Source: Kiritimatiellia bacterium (GTDB taxonomy: Bacteria > Verrucomicrobiota > Kiritimatiellia > RFP12 > UBA1067). From it: a stretch of DNA of 56,282 nucleotides. The translations under genes were made by a program, and so were the position numbers. Below, piece after piece: positions 23,363-32,289 of this stretch; the stretch's first letter is position 1, and every line of letters begins with the position of its first letter. The notes below the pieces were generated by a model. It ran no database searches and was not told the DNA's origin. It worked only from the letters and a program-made list of their open reading frames with translations. Location: NCBI GenBank assembly GCA_017962315.1, contig JAGCVN010000032.1:1-56282 (forward strand), read 5' to 3'.

Positions 23363-24313
23363 GTGGGCACTTTACTCGAAGTTGAAAATCTCCGCACCTG
23401 GTTTCCGGTTAAGAAAGGTGTTTTCGCGCGCACGGTCGGGTACGTGAAAGCGCTCGACGGCGTCTCGTTCACGTTGGATGAAGGCGAAACGCTCGGCATT
23501 GTCGGCGAATCCGGATGCGGGAAGTCCACGCTCGCCCGGACGATTCTGCGGCTGGCGAGACCCCGCGAGGGCAGCATCCGCGTCGCAGGGCAGGACGCTT
23601 TCGCCCTGCGCGGGGCGGCGTTGCAGGCTTACCGGCGTACGGTACAGGTGGTCTTCCAGGACCCCCATGCCTCGCTGAATCCGCGCCATACGATACTGGA
23701 CATTCTGACAGAGGCGCCGATCGCGCACGGTTTGTTGAAACGGGAAGACCGGCGCGAGTTCGCCGCGAAACTGCTTGCCGACGTGGGAATGTCGGCGGAT
23801 ATTCTCGACCGTTACCCGTTCGCCTTTTCCGGCGGTCAGCGTCAGCGCATCTGCATCGCGCGCGCCCTTGCGCTGAATCCGCGCCTGTTGATCTGCGACG
23901 AGGCGGTGAGCGCGCTCGACCTCTCGATCCGTGCGCAGGTACTGAACCTGCTGGAGGACCTGAAGGCGACGCGCGGGCTTTCCTATCTTTTCATCACGCA
24001 CGACATCGGCGTGGTCGAACACATCGCCGACCGGGTGTTGGTGATGTACCTCGGCAGGGTTGTAGAGAGCGGAACCTGTGCGGAGGTGCTGGGTGCCCCG
24101 CTGCATCCATACACGCAGTTGCTGCTCGCCTCGGTTCCGGAAATCGGGAAACCGCTCCCGGAAGCCGCGCCGCTCGACGCCACGGCCGCACCCGCCGCGG
24201 GCGGCTGTCCGTTCGCTCCCCGCTGCCCGTTCCGCGCCGATGCCTGTGACAAGGGTGAACCTCCTCTTGAGAACGCGGGGGGTACACACGCCACCCGGTG
24301 TCGTAGGCATTGA
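23363..24313 (+). CDS. Oligopeptide/dipeptide-type ABC transporter ATP-binding protein
   Basis: The 316-residue ATPase has Walker A GESGCGKST (48-56), signature FSGGQRQR, Walker B LLICDEAVSALD and the switch His in FITHDIG. The C-terminal oligo_HPY extension with GCPFAPRCPFRADAC is the mark of the OppF/DppF class that energises peptide or nickel importers. Start is GTG at 23363, 9 nt after the oxidoreductase stop; the ribosome-binding site is poor, so coupling from upstream is likely. No permease, partner ATPase or binding protein lies nearby. It is therefore an isolated subunit in this operon and would have to pair with proteins encoded elsewhere. Confidence 0.88.
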   Translation: MGTLLEVENLRTWFPVKKGVFARTVGYVKALDGVSFTLDEGETLGIVGESGCGKSTLARTILRLARPREGSIRVAGQDAFALRGAALQAYRRTVQVVFQDPHASLNPRHTILDILTEAPIAHGLLKREDRREFAAKLLADVGMSADILDRYPFAFSGGQRQRICIARALALNPRLLICDEAVSALDLSIRAQVLNLLEDLKATRGLSYLFITHDIGVVEHIADRVLVMYLGRVVESGTCAEVLGAPLHPYTQLLLASVPEIGKPLPEAAPLDATAAPAAGGCPFAPRCPFRADACDKGEPPLENAGGTHATRCRRH

Positions 24314-24349
24314 CTTTCATTTCACACGAATCACGAAGGAGAAACACGC

Positions 24350-25453
24350 ATGGCTTCCCCCGTCTATTTTGCCGATTTCCGTACCACGCTCACGGAAAAC
24401 CGTCTTCAGAAACTGCAACGCCTGATCAAACGGGCGGGTATCGAGAAAATCGATTTCGCGAACAAATACGCTGCGATCAAAATGCATTTCGGCGAACCGG
24501 GGAACCTGGCGTTCTTGCGGCCCAACTACGCGAAAGCCGTCGCCGACGTCGTGCGGGAACTCGGCGGAAAGCCTTTCCTGACAGACTGTAACACGCTTTA
24601 CGTGGGCGGTCGCGGAAATGCGCTCGACCATCTCGACTCCGCGTTCGCGAACGGTTTCTTCCCGCAGGCGACCGGGTGCAACGTGATCATCGCGGACGGG
24701 TTGAAAGGCTCGGACGAGGTGTTTGTCAAGCCGCGCGTCAGCGAATACGTCAAAGAGGCGAAAATCGGACGCGCCGTGATGGATGCGGATGTGGTCGTCA
24801 GCCTGACGCATTTCAAGGGACACGAGGCGATGGGAATCGGCGGCGCGATCAAGAACCTCGGCATGGGGTGCGGTTCCCGCGCCGGCAAGCTGGAGATGCA
24901 CAGCGACGGCAAACCCTACCTCACGCCGGACATCTGCATCGGTTGCGGGATGTGCCGCCGCGTCTGTGCGCACGGCGCGCTTACGCAGAAAGGACGGAAG
25001 ATGACGTTCGACCGGAGCAAGTGCGCCGGATGCGGGCGTTGTGTCGGCGTCTGCCCCAAGGGCGCCCTGATGCCGGAATGGGGAGAACAGAGTTTCACCA
25101 TCCTCGATCGGAAAACCGCTGAATACGCGCTTGCCGTCGTGCAGGATCGTCCCGCGTTCCACATCAGCCTCATCTGCGACGTCTCGCCGAACTGTGACTG
25201 CCACTCTGAGAATGACGCCGCGATCATCCCCGACATCGGGATGCTGGCGAGTTTTGATCCGGTGGCGCTCGACGTCGCGTGCGTTGAACTGTGCCAGAGA
25301 GCCCCGCGCCTCAAGAACACCGCGTTGGACGGCACGGACGAAGGGGGCGACCTCTTCGATACCGTCCACCCGGTCACCCATTGGCGCGACGCGATCGACC
25401 ATGCCGTGAAAATCGGCCTGGGCTGCGCCGAATACGAACTGGTCAAGGTTTAA
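24350..25453 (+). CDS. DUF362 protein with two [4Fe-4S] ferredoxin motifs
   Basis: The 367-residue protein has the DUF362 barrel-like region interrupted by a ferredoxin insert with two complete cluster motifs, CIGCGMCRRVC and CAGCGRCVGVC. Each is followed by a CxxxC-linked Ala or Pro partner cysteine pattern. Typical DUF362 phrases are FGEPGNLAFLRP, the VSLTHFKGHEAMGIGGAIKNLGMGC region and the acidic SPNCDCH segment. These proteins are widespread in anaerobes and thought to be redox carriers, but no reaction is established. The ATG follows GGAGAAACACGC. It is the last gene of the four-gene operon, so an electron-transfer role with the FAD enzyme is plausible. Confidence 0.88.
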   Translation: MASPVYFADFRTTLTENRLQKLQRLIKRAGIEKIDFANKYAAIKMHFGEPGNLAFLRPNYAKAVADVVRELGGKPFLTDCNTLYVGGRGNALDHLDSAFANGFFPQATGCNVIIADGLKGSDEVFVKPRVSEYVKEAKIGRAVMDADVVVSLTHFKGHEAMGIGGAIKNLGMGCGSRAGKLEMHSDGKPYLTPDICIGCGMCRRVCAHGALTQKGRKMTFDRSKCAGCGRCVGVCPKGALMPEWGEQSFTILDRKTAEYALAVVQDRPAFHISLICDVSPNCDCHSENDAAIIPDIGMLASFDPVALDVACVELCQRAPRLKNTALDGTDEGGDLFDTVHPVTHWRDAIDHAVKIGLGCAEYELVKV

Positions 25454-25774
25454 ACCTGAAAAACGCAGTTGTGCTTGTATCGGGTTGAATTTGGCTCTTC
25501 AAGCATACGTGCGGGCATTTTCTGCCGATTTTCGGGCATTTCGCCGCAACATGGATTCTCCTTCACCGTCTTTCCGTTTGATTGAAACGCAGGGACGCGG
25601 AGGCGCAGGGAAGAACAGATTTCAAGGTGCGGGTGTTCGGCGCAGGGAACGCAAGGGGGACGGGCTGTCGTCGGCGATGTTTCCGGAAGGGGCAACGTCC
25701 CCGACTCCTTCGTTCCAACGGGGACGGTCGTTTTATCTCTGTGCCTCCGCGTGAGACAAAAAAGTTTGGCTCAC
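25454..25774. repeat. Convergent intergenic region with a 158-nt inverted-repeat element
   Basis: Between convergent genes, arms of 17 nt (25595-25611, ACGCGGAGGCGCAGGGA; 25736-25752, TCTCTGTGCCTCCGCGT) match as inverted repeats at 15 of 17 positions. Inside, CGTCCCC (25696-25702) pairs with GGGGACG (25720-25726). The arms resemble the GCAGAGACGCAGAGG-type intergenic repeats found in several environmental bacteria. That comparison is from memory. No transposase is present, so it could be a MITE-like or other non-autonomous repeat. I see no gene here. Confidence 0.55.
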
Positions 25775-27664
25775 TCACATTCCCGCGCCAAGCGCGGGCG
25801 GGTCGAACCGGACATAGCCGCCGGCGGGGACGGGCATCCGGCCCAGTCCTGCGGCGACAGGGACAGTTCCGGCCGCCGGTTTCCCGAAAGCGTCGAAAAC
25901 CGACGTCTTGCCGGGGACGGACGGGAGATCGACGACGATTCCCGCCGTCCCTGTCCCGTTTAACACGTAGACGGGCTTGTCCAGAGAACCGCAGGGGACG
26001 ACCGTTCCGGCGGTGTAGACACCGAAGATCCGCTCCGCCGCGCTTTCAGCTTTCAGCAACGGATATTGCGCTTCGGGATGATAGGCGCGGAACGTTCCCT
26101 TCAGCAGGGTTTTGCGGTGCCTCTGGGAAAAGTCCAGCCAGTGGCGGATCACCTCCTGATGCGTGGAGGGGAGGTTGCGGAGCATCATCGAGTACTGGAT
26201 GACGCCGAACATTGCCGAAAGAATCGGGCGGGCCGCGCCTTCCGGCGTGTCGGACGGATGCCACTCCAACATATCGGCGTGTACGGCGGAACGTCCGGCG
26301 GTTAAACGGAGGTTCGCAATCCGCAGACGGTTCAACTGGAGGTCGCCGGGGCAGTCCGTCGCCCGCATCATGTTTCCGAACTGGCGGATTGCCGGCCCGA
26401 TGTACTTCTGGCGGAATTCCAGGAGGAGGTCGGGTTTGATGGCCGTCAGGGCGGTGTGGATGTCGGTCATCAGACGGTTCACCGCATCGGGGAGCGAGCG
26501 GATGTCGCGTCCGGCGTAGTTCTGCTTCACGGCGGGATCCGCGCCCTGGAAGGTGAACGAGTCGATGAAGTCGAGCTTGAAACCGTCGAGGTTCCACTCC
26601 TTCAACGCCTTCACGTAGATATCGGTCAGGAACTCGCGGACTTCTGGGAAGCGGGGATCCAGAACTCCCGCGCCACGCGCGTCGCTCACGTAGAGGTAAC
26701 GCCCCTTGAACCGATTCCAGTTTGCGCTTTTCTTGCCGATGAAGGGGACGGAATACCAGACCATGTATTTCAGTCCCGCCTGTTGGACACGCTTGACGTG
26801 CGCGGCCATTCCGTGGAAGCGCCTGCGGGAAACCTTCCAGTCGCCGCAAAAGGCGTAACCCCGGTTGGTGTCCTCCGTCTGCCAGCCGTCATCGACGATC
26901 AACACCTTCATCCCCATCCTGGCGGCGCGCGCGCATTCCTCCTCGATATCCTTTGCGAAGACATCCTGATGGAAACTGTACCATGTGGAATAAAGCGGGT
27001 CGAAGGCACTTTCGGGGACGCGGCACGGGACGAGAGCCGCCGTCTTCGCAATCCAGTCGGCCGCCTCCTGCACCGCATCGCTCCAGAACAGGTCGCGCGG
27101 GTCGAACCGGATACGGACTTCGTACTCGCGGCAGGGCGCTTCCGGCGCGGTGAAGAAACGGAAACCGCCGGTGACGAGGCAGTTTTCCTCGCGGAGGGCG
27201 ATGCGCCATTCCACGCGCTTCAGCGCTTCGGAACAGGCCATCGTGAATCGGTTCCGGTTGTTCCCGTTGTGGACGGCGCAGAGCGGCTGCCCGTGCGTGA
27301 GGTCGCTCCAGTTCCACCCGGACCAGTCCGGCTTCATGTGTCCGCCGTCTGTCGCGAAATCGGTCCAAAGGTGGTGCATATCGCGCTGCGGGAAGGCGAA
27401 CGAGACCTCGAAACGCGGCGGGACGGCCTCTTTCGGGCACGAGAGTTTGACAACCAGTTCATCCGTTCCGCCGGACGACTCGCGCCGGATGTCGAACGAC
27501 CAGTCCGCTTTCTTCGCGCAGGAGAAACGGACATCCCCCGCGCACGTCCCTTGCACGACTGTCTCGAAGGAAGAGGAACCCTTCGACGCGAAAACGAGGG
27601 AGGCGGAAAGGAAAATGAACGCCATCGCGTGAAACCGCGAATTGTGAGGAATTATGTTTTTCAT
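25775..27664 (-). CDS. GH36-like alpha-galactosidase (secreted)
   Basis: The 629-residue protein has a signal-peptide-like N-terminus with a hydrophobic core at residues 14-27 (MAFIFLSASLVFAS). The C-terminal (alpha/beta)8 barrel fits clan GH-D: YSTWYSFHQDV, KVLIVDDGWQ, the nucleophile Asp365 in DGFKLDFID, and a candidate acid/base Asp437 in RATDCPGD. These match GH36/GH27 alpha-galactosidases and related raffinose synthase-like enzymes. It probably releases terminal alpha-linked galactose outside the cytoplasm. The ATG used lies only 7 nt past the -10 box, with no ribosome-binding site, so a leaderless mRNA is predicted. A start at Met14 (27625) is possible and would give a more standard signal peptide. 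Confidence 0.85.
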   Translation of the reverse strand: MKNIIPHNSRFHAMAFIFLSASLVFASKGSSSFETVVQGTCAGDVRFSCAKKADWSFDIRRESSGGTDELVVKLSCPKEAVPPRFEVSFAFPQRDMHHLWTDFATDGGHMKPDWSGWNWSDLTHGQPLCAVHNGNNRNRFTMACSEALKRVEWRIALREENCLVTGGFRFFTAPEAPCREYEVRIRFDPRDLFWSDAVQEAADWIAKTAALVPCRVPESAFDPLYSTWYSFHQDVFAKDIEEECARAARMGMKVLIVDDGWQTEDTNRGYAFCGDWKVSRRRFHGMAAHVKRVQQAGLKYMVWYSVPFIGKKSANWNRFKGRYLYVSDARGAGVLDPRFPEVREFLTDIYVKALKEWNLDGFKLDFIDSFTFQGADPAVKQNYAGRDIRSLPDAVNRLMTDIHTALTAIKPDLLLEFRQKYIGPAIRQFGNMMRATDCPGDLQLNRLRIANLRLTAGRSAVHADMLEWHPSDTPEGAARPILSAMFGVIQYSMMLRNLPSTHQEVIRHWLDFSQRHRKTLLKGTFRAYHPEAQYPLLKAESAAERIFGVYTAGTVVPCGSLDKPVYVLNGTGTAGIVVDLPSVPGKTSVFDAFGKPAAGTVPVAAGLGRMPVPAGGYVRFDPPALGAGM

Positions 27665-27671
27665 GGCGGAA

Positions 27672-27701
27672 AGCCTAACAAATCCCGAACGGGCGTGTCA
27701 A
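27672..27701 (-). promoter_or_regulatory. Predicted leaderless promoter of the alpha-galactosidase gene
   Basis: On the minus strand TTGACA (27696-27701) and TAGGCT (27672-27677) are 18 nt apart. The ATG at 27664 is 7 nt past the -10 box, so transcription would start at or next to the A of the ATG. Confidence 0.6.
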
Positions 27702-27728
27702 TCCCTTGAAACCAGGGTGCGCAAAAAA

Positions 27729-27757
27729 TTGACACACAGCCCGGTTGCTGGTACTCT
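27729..27757 (+). promoter_or_regulatory. Predicted promoter of the acyl-CoA synthetase operon
   Basis: TTGACA (27729-27734) and TACTCT (27752-27757) are 17 nt apart. It is divergent from the alpha-galactosidase promoter, with the two -35 boxes 27 nt apart. Confidence 0.7.
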
Positions 27758-27830
27758 TTCTGGCGCGTCCGGTTTCTCCTTTGACCGGATGGGAAGCAAG
27801 GATGTTCAACGCGAAGCGAGGTTTGGAAAG

Positions 27831-29474
27831 ATGCCCATTACACAGATTCTGACGGAAAACGCGACCCGTTACCCGAACGATGTCGCCCTGGTGGAGATTA
27901 ACCCGCAGGAATTGGAGACGAAGCACGCGACGTGGAAGGAGTATTCCTTGATCGAGCGGAGCCGCAACGATTCGTTCCGGAGCGAGATCACCTGGTCGGA
28001 GTTCGAGCAGAAGGCGAACCGGTTCGCCAACCTTCTTTTGACGCGCAACATCAAGAAGGGCGACAAGGTGGCGATCCTCCTTATGAATTGCCTGGAGTGG
28101 CTGCCGATCTACTTCGGCGTGTTGAAGGCCGGTGCCATGGCCGTCCCGATGAACTTCCGCTACGCGGCGGACGAAATCAAGTACTGCCTCGACCTCGCGG
28201 ACGCGAAGGCGTTGGTATTCGGCCCCGAGTTCACCGGGCGGATCGAACAGATCGCGGATTCCCTCCCCAAGGTGAAACTGCTTTTCTACGTGGGGGACGA
28301 CTGCCCGACGTTTGCCGAACGGTATCAGGATCTCGCCTCGTATTGTTCCAGCCGCGCACCGGAGATTCCGGTCGCCGACGAGGACGAGGCGGCTATTTAT
28401 TTTTCCTCCGGAACGACGGGGTTCCCCAAGGCGATCGTGTTGCAGCACAAGTGCCTCATGCATTCGTGTCGCGTGGAGCAGAACCACCACCGCCAGACGA
28501 AAGACGACGTCTTTCTCTGCATTCCGCCGCTCTACCACACCGGTGCGAAGATGCACTGGTTCGGCAGTTTCCTGACCGGCGGCCGGGCCGTCCTGCTGCG
28601 CGGCGTGAAGCCGGAGTGGATTCTGCGATGCGTCTCGGAAGAGAAGTGTACCATTGTCTGGCTGCTCGTCCCTTGGGCGGAGGACATCCTGGACGCGATC
28701 GAACGGGGGGATTTGAATCCGGCGGACTTTCAGCTCGACCAGTGGCGGCTGATGCATATCGGTGCGCAACCCGTTCCGCCCAGCCTCATCAAGCGTTGGA
28801 AGAAAACCTTCCCGCGCCACGATTACGACACCAACTACGGGCTTTCCGAATCGACCGGCCCCGGTTGCGTCCACCTCGGACTGGAAAACACGGACCACGT
28901 CGGCGCGATCGGCATACCGGGGTATGGGTGGGAGACGAAAATCGTCGATGAGAAACGCGAACCGGTGAAGCGCGGCGAGGTGGGCGAACTGGCGGTGAAA
29001 GGCCCCGGCGTGATGAAGGGGTACTACAAGGACGAGAAGGCGACGGCGGAGGTGCTGGACGCGAACGGATGGCTCTACACGGGCGACATGGCGATGGAAA
29101 CGGAAGATGGTTTCATCTACCTTGTAGACCGCAAGAAGGATGTCATCATCACCGGCGGCGAAAACCTCTATCCCGTCCAGATTGAGGATTTCCTGCGCGG
29201 CAACGACGCGATCAAGGATGTCGCGGTCATCGGCCTGCCCGACCAGAGGCTCGGCGAAATCGCGGCGGCGATCATCGAGACGAAGGAAGGTCGCACGTTG
29301 ACGGAAGAGGAGGTGGACGAATTCTGCAAGGCGCGTCCCCGTTACAAGCGCCCGCGTAAGGTTATTTTCGCTCCTGTGCCTCGCAACCCGACGGGAAAGA
29401 TTGAGAAACCCAAGCTCCGCGCCCTCTACTGTGGAAAGAGCGTGGTTGCGCAGCAGGTTGAACTTTCCAACTGA
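27831..29474 (+). CDS. AMP-forming acyl-CoA synthetase
   Basis: Starting at 27831, the protein has 547 residues, within the family range. An in-frame ATG at 27789 exists, and the ORF opens at 27654, but that part lies over the promoter. It has the adenylate-forming A3 motif YFSSGTTGFPKAIV, A5 NYGLSESTGPG, A7 NGWLYTGDMAMETEDGF and A8 DRKKDVIITGGENLYPVQIE, and the C-terminal lysine in NPTGKIEKPK. It should activate a carboxylic acid, probably a fatty or aromatic acid, with ATP and CoA. The acid cannot be told from these motifs. The xerC gene follows after 3 nt, so both are probably in one mRNA although functionally unrelated. Confidence 0.88.
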   Translation: MPITQILTENATRYPNDVALVEINPQELETKHATWKEYSLIERSRNDSFRSEITWSEFEQKANRFANLLLTRNIKKGDKVAILLMNCLEWLPIYFGVLKAGAMAVPMNFRYAADEIKYCLDLADAKALVFGPEFTGRIEQIADSLPKVKLLFYVGDDCPTFAERYQDLASYCSSRAPEIPVADEDEAAIYFSSGTTGFPKAIVLQHKCLMHSCRVEQNHHRQTKDDVFLCIPPLYHTGAKMHWFGSFLTGGRAVLLRGVKPEWILRCVSEEKCTIVWLLVPWAEDILDAIERGDLNPADFQLDQWRLMHIGAQPVPPSLIKRWKKTFPRHDYDTNYGLSESTGPGCVHLGLENTDHVGAIGIPGYGWETKIVDEKREPVKRGEVGELAVKGPGVMKGYYKDEKATAEVLDANGWLYTGDMAMETEDGFIYLVDRKKDVIITGGENLYPVQIEDFLRGNDAIKDVAVIGLPDQRLGEIAAAIIETKEGRTLTEEEVDEFCKARPRYKRPRKVIFAPVPRNPTGKIEKPKLRALYCGKSVVAQQVELSN

Positions 29475-29477
29475 ACG

Positions 29478-30491
29478 ATGGCAGCCCCGATCCAGCTTCT
29501 CGACCGCTTGGATTGTGCGGAAGACGCATCCGTCGCCGCGTTCGCCCGTCACCTCCGCGCCGAACGGAACGTCTCGCCGCACACGCTTTCCGCCTACATT
29601 CAGGACATCGGGCAGTTCGCCGAATACAAATGGCCGAAAGCCGCCTTCTCCACGCCCGTTTTCGCTTGGGGGGAGGTGACGCGGCAAGAGGCGCGCGGCT
29701 TCTTGATGACGTTTGCGAAATCCGGGGTTGAACCGGCGACGACGCGGCGTAAGCTTTCCGCGCTCCGGACGTTTTTCACCTACCTCCAGCGCGAACACAT
29801 TCTGGAAACCAACCCGTTTGCGGGTCTTCGCGGACCGAAACTGGCGAAGAACCTGCCCGTCGTGCTGGGCATCCCGGAGGTGGAAGCCCTGCTGGCCGCC
29901 CCGCTGGGCGCATTGAAGGAACGTCTCGCCAGACCGCCGAAACCTTCGCCGAAAGAGGAATATGCGTTTCTGCGCGATGCCGCGATTTTTGAGGTCCTGT
30001 ACAGCACCGGTTGCCGCGTCAGCGAAATTGCCGCCCTGAACTGGGGCGATCTGCAGCAGCTCGACGCAGTGAACGGCGGCACGGTGGTCGTGGAGGGGAA
30101 AGGGCGGAAACAGCGTCTGTGCGTCCTCGGTCGCCCGGCCTGTCACGCGCTTCTGCTGATGCACGAAAAGGCGGGCCTCGTCTGGGAAGGGGCGACCTCC
30201 GACGCCTCCCCCGTTTTTTTGAACACGGAGGGCGGGCGGCTGACGACGCGTTCCATCGAGCGCCGGATGAAGATCTGGCTGCGGGCGGCGGAACTTCCGC
30301 CGAACGTCACACCGCACAAACTCCGCCACAGTTTCGCGACGCACCTGCTCGACGCGGGCGCCGATCTCCGCAGCGTGCAGGAAATGCTCGGCCACGCCTC
30401 CCTCGCCACAACGCAGATTTACACGCACGTTTCCGTCCAGCGGCTTCAGGAGGAATACGCGAAAGCACACCCCCGCGCCGCCCGGCGGTGA
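29478..30491 (+). CDS. xerC: Tyrosine recombinase XerC
   Basis: XerC acts with XerD at dif to resolve chromosome dimers. The 337-residue protein has the N-terminal SAM-like core-binding domain (VSPHTLSAYIQDIGQF). The catalytic domain has the full set R (STGCRVSEIAAL), K in VEGKGRKQR, HKLRHSFATHLLDAG, the second H in LGHASLATTQ and the nucleophile Tyr in IYTHVS. Length and motif order fit XerC/XerD rather than phage integrases. No attachment-site duplication or phage genes are nearby. It is slightly longer than usual because of a Pro-rich stretch near residue 155 (RLARPPKPSPKEE). It starts 3 nt after the acyl-CoA synthetase stop. Confidence 0.9.
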   Translation: MAAPIQLLDRLDCAEDASVAAFARHLRAERNVSPHTLSAYIQDIGQFAEYKWPKAAFSTPVFAWGEVTRQEARGFLMTFAKSGVEPATTRRKLSALRTFFTYLQREHILETNPFAGLRGPKLAKNLPVVLGIPEVEALLAAPLGALKERLARPPKPSPKEEYAFLRDAAIFEVLYSTGCRVSEIAALNWGDLQQLDAVNGGTVVVEGKGRKQRLCVLGRPACHALLLMHEKAGLVWEGATSDASPVFLNTEGGRLTTRSIERRMKIWLRAAELPPNVTPHKLRHSFATHLLDAGADLRSVQEMLGHASLATTQIYTHVSVQRLQEEYAKAHPRAARR

Positions 30492-30536
30492 CCTTCGGAA
30501 CCAGTACTCCGGAAAACTTTGCGGTCAGAAATCCCC

Positions 30537-30566
30537 TTGCTACGAGCGCTGTCCCTATGATAGACT
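30537..30566 (+). promoter_or_regulatory. Predicted promoter of rpiB-glyA
   Basis: TTGCTA (30537-30542) and TAGACT (30561-30566) are 18 nt apart. The ATG at 30602 follows a ribosome-binding site (GGCTGGAGA). Confidence 0.6.
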
Positions 30567-30601
30567 AAAGGCGGTTTTTCACTCATTGAGGCTGGAGAAT
30601 T

Positions 30602-32278
30602 ATGAAAATCATCATCGGTTGCGACCATGGCGGTCTTGTGGTCAAGGAAGCGGTTTGTAAATACCTGCGCGAACGCGGAGACGCGGTGGAGGATTTGGGT
30701 GTCCGCACATCGGATCCGGTAGATTATCCGGATATCGCGGCATCGGCGGCGGAGGCCGTCATCGAAGGACGCGCCAATATGGCGATCTTGATTTGCAAAA
30801 CGGGCGAAGGCATGACCATTGCGGCGAACCGCTTTTCCGGTATCCGCGCCGCGCTCTGCTCGACGCCCGATGTCGCAGGGCTTGCGCGTTCCCATAACGA
30901 TGCGAACGTCCTTACGCTTTCCGGCGCGCTTGTCCCCGCCGAGGCGGTGAAGATCGCCGAGGCGTTCGTGACGACCGTCTTCTCTGGCGAGGAACGCCAT
31001 GCGCGTCGTCTGGAAAAGGTGGAACGCGGCGGTCGTATCGCGGAGTTTTCGTTCCTCGCCGCCGCCGACCGCCCCGTTTACGACGCAATCAAGGGGCAGG
31101 TGCAGCAGGAAGACACGACAATCAACCTGATCGCCTCCGAAAACACGACATCGCGCGCGGTCCGCGAGGCCGCCGGCAGCGTCCTCACCAACAAGTACGC
31201 GGAGGGTTATCCGGGGCATCGTTGGTACAGTGGGTGCCTTCCCGTCGACGCCGTCGAACAGCTGGCGATCGACCGTGCAAAACAGCTTTTCGGCGCGGAT
31301 CACGCGAATGTACAGCCGCACTGCGGATCCTCCGCGAACATGGCGGTGTACCTCGCCGTGCTGAATCCCGGTGACACCATCCTTTCCATGAGTCTCGACC
31401 AGGGCGGTCACCTTTCGCACGGCTCGCCGGTGAATTTTTCGGGCAAGTTGTACAACATCGTGCCGTACTGCGTCTCGAAGGAGACGGAGATGCTGGACTA
31501 CGACGCCCTTGAACAGCAGGCGTTGGAATGCAAGCCGCGCCTGATCCTCGCCGGGGCGAGCGCCTATCCGCGCACGCTAGACTTTGAGCGGTTCCGCGAC
31601 ATCGCGGATAAGGTAGGGGCCTACCTGATGGTGGATATGGCGCACATCGCCGGGCTTGTCGCGGGCGGTGCGCATCCCAGCCCGGTGCCTTACGCGGATT
31701 TCGTGACGACGACCACGCACAAGACGCTGCGCGGGCCTCGCGGCGGTCTCGTCCTCTGCCGCGAACAATACGCCAAGGCGATTGACAAGGCGGTCTTCCC
31801 CGGTATGCAGGGTGGCCCGCTGGAGAACATCGTTGCCGCAAAGGCGATCTGCTTCGCGGAGGCGATGACCCCTGCGTTCAAGGCGTACGCGCAGGGTATC
31901 GTGGCGAACTGTAAGGCGCTCGCCGGGGTGCTGGAGGCGCGCGGATTCCATCTGGTTTCGGGCGGCACGGACAACCACCTGATGCTCGTCAACGTCGCCC
32001 GGAGCGGGTTGACCGGAAAGGCGGCGGCCGCCGCGCTGGATGCCGCGGGGATCATCTGCAACAAGAACGCGATCCCCTTCGATACGAACAGTCCGTTCGT
32101 CACATCCGGCATCCGTATCGGTACGGCATCGGTCACGACGCGCGGCATGGGTGTCGCGGAGATGCAGCGGATCGGCGGGTGGATCGCTGACATCCTCGCC
32201 GATGTCGAAAACACCGAGCTGCAGCAAAGCGTGCGGGGCGAGGTCGCGCAGCTGGTCGCGAACTTCCCCGTTCCGTAA
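30602..32278 (+). CDS. Fused ribose-5-phosphate isomerase B / serine hydroxymethyltransferase
   Basis: One continuous 558-residue protein holds two enzymes. Residues 1-~145 are RpiB: GCDHGG with Asp7/His9 near the start, the catalytic-type Cys65 in [16 protein letters not shown] and His98 in RSHNDANVL. Residues ~152-558 are Gly[29 protein letters not shown], the [12 protein letters not shown] segment and the PLP lysine 374 in [14 protein letters not shown], all intact. It would join the pentose phosphate and one-carbon/glycine branches. The Cys-loop is CKTGEG instead of the usual CGTGIG, a divergent but cysteine-containing loop. The deoxyribosyltransferase-like gene follows after 11 nt. Both substrate pools feed nucleotide synthesis. 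Confidence 0.93.
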   Translation: MKIIIGCDHGGLVVKEAVCKYLRERGDAVEDLGVRTSDPVDYPDIAASAAEAVIEGRANMAILICKTGEGMTIAANRFSGIRAALCSTPDVAGLARSHNDANVLTLSGALVPAEAVKIAEAFVTTVFSGEERHARRLEKVERGGRIAEFSFLAAADRPVYDAIKGQVQQEDTTINLIASENTTSRAVREAAGSVLTNKYAEGYPGHRWYSGCLPVDAVEQLAIDRAKQLFGADHANVQPHCGSSANMAVYLAVLNPGDTILSMSLDQGGHLSHGSPVNFSGKLYNIVPYCVSKETEMLDYDALEQQALECKPRLILAGASAYPRTLDFERFRDIADKVGAYLMVDMAHIAGLVAGGAHPSPVPYADFVTTTTHKTLRGPRGGLVLCREQYAKAIDKAVFPGMQGGPLENIVAAKAICFAEAMTPAFKAYAQGIVANCKALAGVLEARGFHLVSGGTDNHLMLVNVARSGLTGKAAAAALDAAGIICNKNAIPFDTNSPFVTSGIRIGTASVTTRGMGVAEMQRIGGWIADILADVENTELQQSVRGEVAQLVANFPVP

Positions 32279-32289
32279 AGGAGGCTTTG

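Noticed and set aside
23363-24313. Complete peptide importer
   Set aside because: Only one ATPase is present, with no permease, second ATPase or binding protein nearby.
27675-30470. 931-codon ORF on the minus strand
   Set aside because: It lies antisense to the acyl-CoA synthetase and xerC genes, both of which have full motif sets; it has no domain.
29478-30491. Possible prophage or integrative element around the tyrosine recombinase
   Set aside because: The protein matches XerC and is surrounded by housekeeping genes; no att repeats or phage genes were seen.
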